Assembly (NCBI GenBank): GCA_035546335.1
Contig: DATKDP010000060.1
Span: forward strand, 7,730-71,729
Direction of reading: 5' to 3'
DNA from: DATKDP01 sp035546335
Lineage (GTDB): Bacteria; Acidobacteriota; Thermoanaerobaculia; Gp7-AA8
DNA: 64,000 nt
Made by a program: the position numbers and the translations under genes. Below, piece after piece: positions 61,328 to 64,000 of this stretch; position 1 is the stretch's first letter; each line of letters begins with the position of its first letter. The notes below the pieces were generated by a model. The model did not search any database. It was not told the DNA's origin and worked only from the letters and a program-made list of their open reading frames with translations.

Positions 61328-63379
61328 TCACCGCCGCACCGCGCGCCGCCTCGGTCCGGGTGGCGACGGCAGCGGGGCGTTGCCGATCTTGACGACGAAC
61401 GCGTCGTCGCTTCCTGCCCACATCCGCTGGTGTGCACCCTCGGTCGTCGGCAGGTCCGACGAGTTCGTATTGCCGGCGAGGTAGACATTTCCAGCAATGT
61501 CGATCGTCATCGCAGCGGCAAAGTCCGTCCCCCCACCGCCGAAAAGCGTCGAGTAGACTGCCGCACTGCCGCTGATGTTGAGGCGGACTGCGAAGGCGTC
61601 GTCCAGCAGGCCCTTGGTCGGCTTGATCGAGTCGACGAGTGGAAACGTGGAGGGCGAGATGCCATTCGTCGTACCGCCGAAATAGATCGCGCCGGCGCTG
61701 TCGACTCCGATGCCGAATCCGCGATCCGGGCCGATGCCTCCGTAAAACGTGGAGTAGAGAAGTGATGAACCTGTGGGAGAGAGTTTGCTGACGAACGCGT
61801 CGGACTGCGTGCGGCCGCCAATGGAGGACGTACAGCCGCACTGCGCCTGCACCGGCATGACGGTCGGGAAATTCGTCGCGTAGGTATACCCGGTGACATA
61901 GGCATTTCCGTCCGCATCCACCGCGATGGCATCGGCTCGGTCCTCGCCCGCGCCGCCGAGGTAGGTCGAGTAGAGGAGCGCATCGCCGGAGGGGCTCACT
62001 TTCGCCACGAAGGCGTCGTGGCCGCCGGGAGCCGTGGTCCGAAGGGCGCCGGTTGTCGTCGGAAAGTCGGTCGAGTCGGTCTTTCCTGCCACGTAGGCGG
62101 CGCCCGCTGCATCGGCGGCGATCGCGAACCCTTGATCCTGAAAGCCGCTTCCGCCGAGAAAGCTCGCGTAGATGAAGGCGCTTCCGGCCGCATTGATCTT
62201 CGCCACGAAGGCATCGCTGCTCTTCGGTGTCGGCTGAAAAACGCCTGGAGTCGTCGTAAACGAGCCGAAGGAAGTGGCCAGGCCGGTGATGTACGCGTTT
62301 CCTTCTGCATCGACGGCGATGGCACGAGCACCATTGATGGAGGTGCCTTTGATGTAAGTCGAGTACACGAGCGCGTTCCCGTCCGGGTTCAGCTTGGTGA
62401 CGAAGGCGCGATCGTCGCTGAAGGTTGGCTTGAGCGACCCGGGCGTGGTGGGGAAATTGCTCGACGCCGTAAAGCCGGTCACGTAGACGTTGCCACTGTT
62501 ATCGACGGCGATCCCGTTCGCCTCGTCCCCGGATTGGCCACCGAGGTAAGTCGAGTAGATCAACGCACCCTTCGAATCGAGCTTCGTGATGAAGATGTCG
62601 TCTCCGAAACTGCCGGAGGGACGCGTCGTGGCGTATGCGCCGGAAGTGGTCGGAAAGGTCCCCGCGGTCTTACCGGTCACGTAGACGTTTCCGCTCCGAT
62701 CGACCGCGATCGCATTCGCCAGATCCGAACTGCTGCCGCCGAGATAGGTCGAGTAGCCGACGACAGGATCGATGATCAGCTCGCGCCGCCGGTCGTAATC
62801 AGCAACCTCGATCGTCACCCGACCGTCCGCGATGCGGTAGCGGCTTGCAATCTCGGGACCGCCCGCTTGAAACGCGCGCGGTTTGAGCAGCCGGACGCCG
62901 TCGCCGGCGATGAGATCTCCGCTGCGGTCGATGTGAACGTCATTCGCGTGCACGCGAAATGCGATGTCCTCCGGACGTGCTCCCGGCGCGACGATGAAGT
63001 CGTACTCCAGTCGTCCGGAATTGCCGTAGTAGACGAGATCGATACCGGGGTAGGCGTTCTCGTAGCCGATGCGTGCAAAACGCCGCACGGAAGTACGCCA
63101 GTGTCTCGCGTCGTTGCCGATGAAGTAGTTGGCCTTACCGGGAAGCGGATCACGGGGCACGACCGCAGCGTACGGATTCGCTCCGATCAGCTCGATGCGC
63201 ACGCCCTTGATCTCGATGCCTGTGGGATCGACGAGCACCGCATAGCCGGGAGAACGGGCGACGTACCTTGCGTCACCCAGGTCATGGAAGCCGAGCCTTC
63301 CCGGGGACGCGGCGAGTGAGCTTTCCATGACGAGCATTAGAACGGCGAGGACGAGTGGAGACCCGCGCAGACCTGGCAT
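61328..63379 (-). CDS. Secreted SBBP-repeat protein
   Basis: 683 residues from ATG 63379, after GGAGG. The signal peptide is PLVLAVLMLVMESSLAASPG. An N-terminal beta domain (about 25-225: VPRDPLPGKANYFIGNDARH, AYPGIDLVYYGNSGRLEYDF) is typical of these proteins. Seven SBBP repeats follow, each like YSTYLGGSSSDLANAIAVD then GNVYVTG, with a closing KIGNAPLPSPPGPRRRAVRR. This probably forms a propeller on the cell surface. Such proteins are frequent in Acidobacteriota. It is followed, after a gap filled by the PIN relic, by the antitoxin gene. Confidence 0.9.
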   Translation of the reverse strand: MPGLRGSPLVLAVLMLVMESSLAASPGRLGFHDLGDARYVARSPGYAVLVDPTGIEIKGVRIELIGANPYAAVVPRDPLPGKANYFIGNDARHWRTSVRRFARIGYENAYPGIDLVYYGNSGRLEYDFIVAPGARPEDIAFRVHANDVHIDRSGDLIAGDGVRLLKPRAFQAGGPEIASRYRIADGRVTIEVADYDRRRELIIDPVVGYSTYLGGSSSDLANAIAVDRSGNVYVTGKTAGTFPTTSGAYATTRPSGSFGDDIFITKLDSKGALIYSTYLGGQSGDEANGIAVDNSGNVYVTGFTASSNFPTTPGSLKPTFSDDRAFVTKLNPDGNALVYSTYIKGTSINGARAIAVDAEGNAYITGLATSFGSFTTTPGVFQPTPKSSDAFVAKINAAGSAFIYASFLGGSGFQDQGFAIAADAAGAAYVAGKTDSTDFPTTTGALRTTAPGGHDAFVAKVSPSGDALLYSTYLGGAGEDRADAIAVDADGNAYVTGYTYATNFPTVMPVQAQCGCTSSIGGRTQSDAFVSKLSPTGSSLLYSTFYGGIGPDRGFGIGVDSAGAIYFGGTTNGISPSTFPLVDSIKPTKGLLDDAFAVRLNISGSAAVYSTLFGGGGTDFAAAMTIDIAGNVYLAGNTNSSDLPTTEGAHQRMWAGSDDAFVVKIGNAPLPSPPGPRRRAVRR

Positions 63380-63513
63380 GGTGACCTCCATTAGGGAAGG
63401 TGGATTGTACGCCTCAGCGGGAACGGGTTGACGAAATTGGTGGGCTGGTGCCGTGAGCCCGTGCCGCGAACGCCTCCGTTGCGATGGAGAAAGGATCCGA
63501 AGAAGGTTTGTCC

Positions 63514-64000
63514 TCATCGCACCGCCCTCCTCCGCGGCCGCGGATGCTGATCGGGCATCTGCAGCTCTTCCCCCTGAATCACGATCTGCCGTGCGTAGTG
63601 CCTCGTCTTTCCGTCTAACGTCCCGGTCACCAGGAACGAGATCGTGATCGTGTCGACGCCGGCATATCCGTCGGCATCGTGGAGATCGAGATTTGGAAAC
63701 TCCTTCGCGAGTTTCTGCGCATCGTAGGTGTAGGTGAGCGATGACTTCGTTCCTTCTTCGAGGATGAAGCCGGGCATCGTGGTCGTGTAGGTGAGTTGCG
63801 CATTCGTCAGGCCGGCGGGTTTCTCGATGGTGAACGTGATCGGACCGTCGGCGGGGCGGACGAACTGCGGCATCGGTGCGAGCGCGAGATCCTGCGCGTT
63901 CGCATCGACCACGTAGAAATAGAACTCCCCTTCCCGCGAGCCGAGCGCGTCGCCGGCCGGGAAAGGCTCGGTCACCTGACCGGCAGAGGTGCGACCATCG
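63514..64000 (-). CDS. C-terminal part of an unknown, probably secreted protein (cut by the window edge)
   Basis: The open frame enters from the right edge (DGRTSAGQVTEPFPAGD) and stops at 63514. It is beta-rich with GEFYFYVVDANAQDLALAP, ITFTIEKPAGLTNAQLTYTT and TITISFLVTGTLDGKTRHYA. It ends PRPRRRAVR, much like the PGPRRRAVRR end of the SBBP protein downstream of it. The shared basic tail may be a common processing or sorting signal. No family recognised. Confidence 0.6.
   Translation of the reverse strand, partial: DGRTSAGQVTEPFPAGDALGSREGEFYFYVVDANAQDLALAPMPQFVRPADGPITFTIEKPAGLTNAQLTYTTTMPGFILEEGTKSSLTYTYDAQKLAKEFPNLDLHDADGYAGVDTITISFLVTGTLDGKTRHYARQIVIQGEELQMPDQHPRPRRRAVR

Overview
The window reads as a piece of chromosome from a high-GC, diderm bacterium, most likely an Acidobacteriota member or an environmental assembly from that phylum. 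This is an inference. The support is an LptD outer-membrane LPS assembly protein, two transmembrane Ser/Thr kinases (one with a PD40/TolB-like propeller), an acidobacterial-style VWFA protein, an SBBP-repeat protein and a remnant of an ADOP/MacB-type permease. No rRNA is present. One tRNA was found, an elongator-type Met tRNA (CAT).

0-25 kb is dense and housekeeping-like. It holds a cut-off membrane protein and one of two paralogous small membrane proteins, a biosynthetic-type thiolase, L-lysine 6-aminotransferase, a fatty acid desaturase, and a protein with the domain order REC-HDGYP-REC-HDGYP. RibF follows, then a 165-bp inverted-repeat element that supplies the ribF stop codon, then LptD and a surface-polysaccharide group (nucleotidyltransferase, methyltransferase, YfhO-like and DUF2142-like membrane proteins, D-2-hydroxyacid dehydrogenase). 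Next come HutI and a ylm-like cell-division group (zinc ribbon/coiled coil, RNase HI, YggS, YggT, DivIVA), a tRNA with its terminator, a LysM protein and a lytic transglycosylase.

25-42.6 kb holds a six-gene minus-strand operon (Ser/Thr kinase, second thiolase, TatD, GT2, LAB_N protein, AMMECR1/AmmA). Diverging from it is a tightly coupled plus-strand operon: VWA protein, TPR protein, beta-propeller-like protein, zinc-ribbon/TonB protein, zinc-ribbon protein and TPR membrane protein, followed by MscS. A serine hydrolase and SMC close the region.

42.6-64 kb is accessory and partly decayed. It has two nucleotidyltransferase modules each with a small partner, a SWIM zinc-finger/DUF6493-like/ankyrin group, a Phd-PIN toxin-antitoxin pair, and two copies of an antitoxin-like gene each preceded by a PIN gene that has lost its N-terminus. 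There are broken VOC, AraC, SDR, ADOP permease, cyanophycinase-like and serine-hydrolase genes. A 92-bp direct repeat flanks an SDR/membrane-protein insert. A second receptor-like kinase and an SBBP-repeat protein follow. The most interesting uncharacterised candidates are the SWIM/DUF6493/ankyrin group (44.3-50.3 kb), the VWA/TonB/zinc-ribbon operon (30.7-36.7 kb) and the doubled REC/HD-GYP protein.
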